Source: an uncultured Oscillospiraceae bacterium
GTDB taxonomy: Bacteria > Bacillota > Clostridia > UBA1212 > UBA1255
Direction: 5' to 3'
Length of the DNA: 6,514 nt
NCBI GenBank assembly: GCA_902462635.1
Contig: CABQCN010000083.1
Span: 1 to 6,514, forward strand
The notes beneath the pieces were generated by a model. The model did not search any database. It saw nothing but the letters and a program-made list of their open reading frames with translations, and was not told the origin of the DNA. Positions within the stretch are counted from its first letter, which is position 1. Each line of letters starts with the position of its first letter. The translations under genes were made by a program, and so were the position numbers. Shown piece after piece: positions 5,444 to 6,514 of this stretch.

Positions 5444-6514
5444 TTATCCTCGCAAAGAAAATACGTCGATGCTCTGGTCTTCCAGCACATACACCGTTAC
5501 GGAACGTGCTCCGAACTGGTAACAGGCATATTCGCTTTCCATAAACAGATCGATTCTCATGTCTTTGATGCTTCCGCCCGTATCCCAGGCGATGCAATAT
5601 CCGTAATCCGGAATTCCGTGTACGTTGCTTTTCACATACAGTTTCGTCCCCAGAGGGATTACGTTTCTGTCTACCGCAACCACGCCGTCGCGCGCTCTGT
5701 TGCCGGAGGCGGTTGCATATCCGTGATTCTCCGGTGTCGGCGCATACGCGGTCGCCCGCATTGTATACTGCGTGGTAAACCCTACGTTCAGGCCTCTGGA
5801 ATTGATAAAGTAGACCTTTGTTCCTTTTGCGATCACCCGGTTGACCGGTTCCGTCCTGGTTTCGGAGAGAAGCGTCCGGGAAACCTCGGCGCCGTCTTCC
5901 AGCGACACGGTATAAGACCTCGTAATTACGCCGTTGCGTCCTTCCGTAACAACCTCGGAATCGCCTTCATACAGCGTATTGTCTTCCACATACACGGTTT
6001 CAAAGGGAATCTGTTCCTGTTCTTCTACGGTTTTGGTGGAAGTAATCACCACCGTGATTTCATCTCCGTCGGACACTTTGCCTCCCTCTGTGCCAAGAAT
6101 GATATCGGATTCGTCGATATCGATCCCGTTCTCGAGAAGCGCAGAAGAAGCGTCGTTGGAATATGTTTTGATGATCTTTTCGTCGTTTGCCAGATTTACT
6201 TTCAGCGTGATCGGCTTCGAAACAGTAATGATTCCGTTGACGTCGTCGACGCTGCAGGTAAGATCATAGTTCAATTTGTCTTCCGCCGAAAGCGTAATAC
6301 CGGCAGCTTCCACTGCTTCCGCTACCGTATCGGCGCGCGTCGTGATTTCATAAAGCTTTCCGTCGGCGCTGATCGTGACCGTTCTGAAATCTTTCGTGAA
6401 CAAGCCGACCGCCACACAAAGCGAAACCGCAAGGACTCCGAAAAGAAGCACCATATATTTTACAAAACCGAGTGAACTTTTTATCGTTTTGATATGTGTT
6501 CGAATACTAATACA
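5444..6514 (-). CDS. yabE: YabE-type cell-wall protein with DUF348, G5 and 3D domains (5' end probably off right edge)
   Basis: This is an exported cell-wall-associated protein of the YabE/resuscitation-factor-like group, probably acting on peptidoglycan. Counting from the ATG at 6454, a hydrophobic segment (2-19) should be a membrane anchor or uncleaved signal. Next come two DUF348-like repeats (about 23-80 and 82-138), a G5-like region (about 139-213) that may bind wall polymers, and a C-terminal 3D domain (about 230-325). The three Asp of the 3D domain are visible in VAVD (262), DTGG (291) and RIDLF (302); this double-psi beta-barrel is related to the MltA lytic transglycosylase fold. The ATG at 6454 has no ribosome binding site. 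The frame stays open to the window edge with a basic stretch (RTHIKTIKSSLGFVKY) typical of a cytoplasmic tail, so the true start is probably beyond 6514. The gene is tightly coupled to rsmA downstream. Confidence 0.9.
   Translation of the reverse strand, partial: CISIRTHIKTIKSSLGFVKYMVLLFGVLAVSLCVAVGLFTKDFRTVTISADGKLYEITTRADTVAEAVEAAGITLSAEDKLNYDLTCSVDDVNGIITVSKPITLKVNLANDEKIIKTYSNDASSALLENGIDIDESDIILGTEGGKVSDGDEITVVITSTKTVEEQEQIPFETVYVEDNTLYEGDSEVVTEGRNGVITRSYTVSLEDGAEVSRTLLSETRTEPVNRVIAKGTKVYFINSRGLNVGFTTQYTMRATAYAPTPENHGYATASGNRARDGVVAVDRNVIPLGTKLYVKSNVHGIPDYGYCIAWDTGGSIKDMRIDLFMESEYACYQFGARSVTVYVLEDQSIDVFSLRG

Noticed and set aside
5618..6475. A 285-codon open frame on the plus strand opposite the yabE-like gene
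   Set aside because: Antisense to a clear multi-domain protein, with unnatural composition (Arg, Phe and His rich) and no start signals.

Overview
The window looks like chromosomal DNA from a low-to-moderate GC Gram-positive bacterium of the class Clostridia. The grounds are a hexameric-type glutamate dehydrogenase, a GTP-dependent PEP carboxykinase, a small Cys-rich DUF1540 protein, a YabE-type cell-wall protein next to rsmA/ksgA, strong GGAGG-type ribosome binding sites, consensus sigma-A promoters, a tRNA with genome-encoded CCA, and two lipoproteins with Gram-positive-style signal peptides. The genus cannot be named from the sequence.

Layout, left to right. (1) The 5' third of a glutamate dehydrogenase gene runs off the left edge on the minus strand. 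(2) A divergent promoter region (about 302-483) serves gdhA on the minus strand and a tRNA gene with anticodon CAT on the plus strand. The tRNA is followed by a strong intrinsic terminator. (3) A plus-strand lipoprotein with an SGNH-hydrolase-like fold signature sits directly behind that terminator. It converges, with a 12-nt gap, on a minus-strand lipoprotein of unknown function that has its own near-consensus promoter. (4) The rest is minus strand: a 65-residue DUF1540 protein with its own terminator, pckG with its own terminator and a promoter buried in the 3' end of rsmA, then rsmA (KsgA). Upstream of rsmA, separated by one nucleotide, is a DUF348/G5/3D-domain cell-wall protein (YabE type) whose 5' end probably lies beyond the right edge.

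Functionally, gdhA (ammonia assimilation or glutamate catabolism) and pckG (PEP/oxaloacetate interconversion) are central-metabolism genes. rsmA matures the 30S ribosomal subunit, and its pairing with yabE is a conserved Firmicutes neighbourhood. In the Bacillus arrangement rnmV lies between the two; here it is absent. The part that looks accessory is the convergent lipoprotein pair between the tRNA gene and the DUF1540 gene. I see no insertion sequence, integrase, CRISPR array, phage gene or obvious multi-gene novel system. The observations worth following up are modest: the SGNH-like lipoprotein immediately behind a tRNA terminator, the uncharacterised lipoprotein facing it, the mirrored promoter elements of gdhA and the tRNA, and the yabE-rsmA fusion of operon order.
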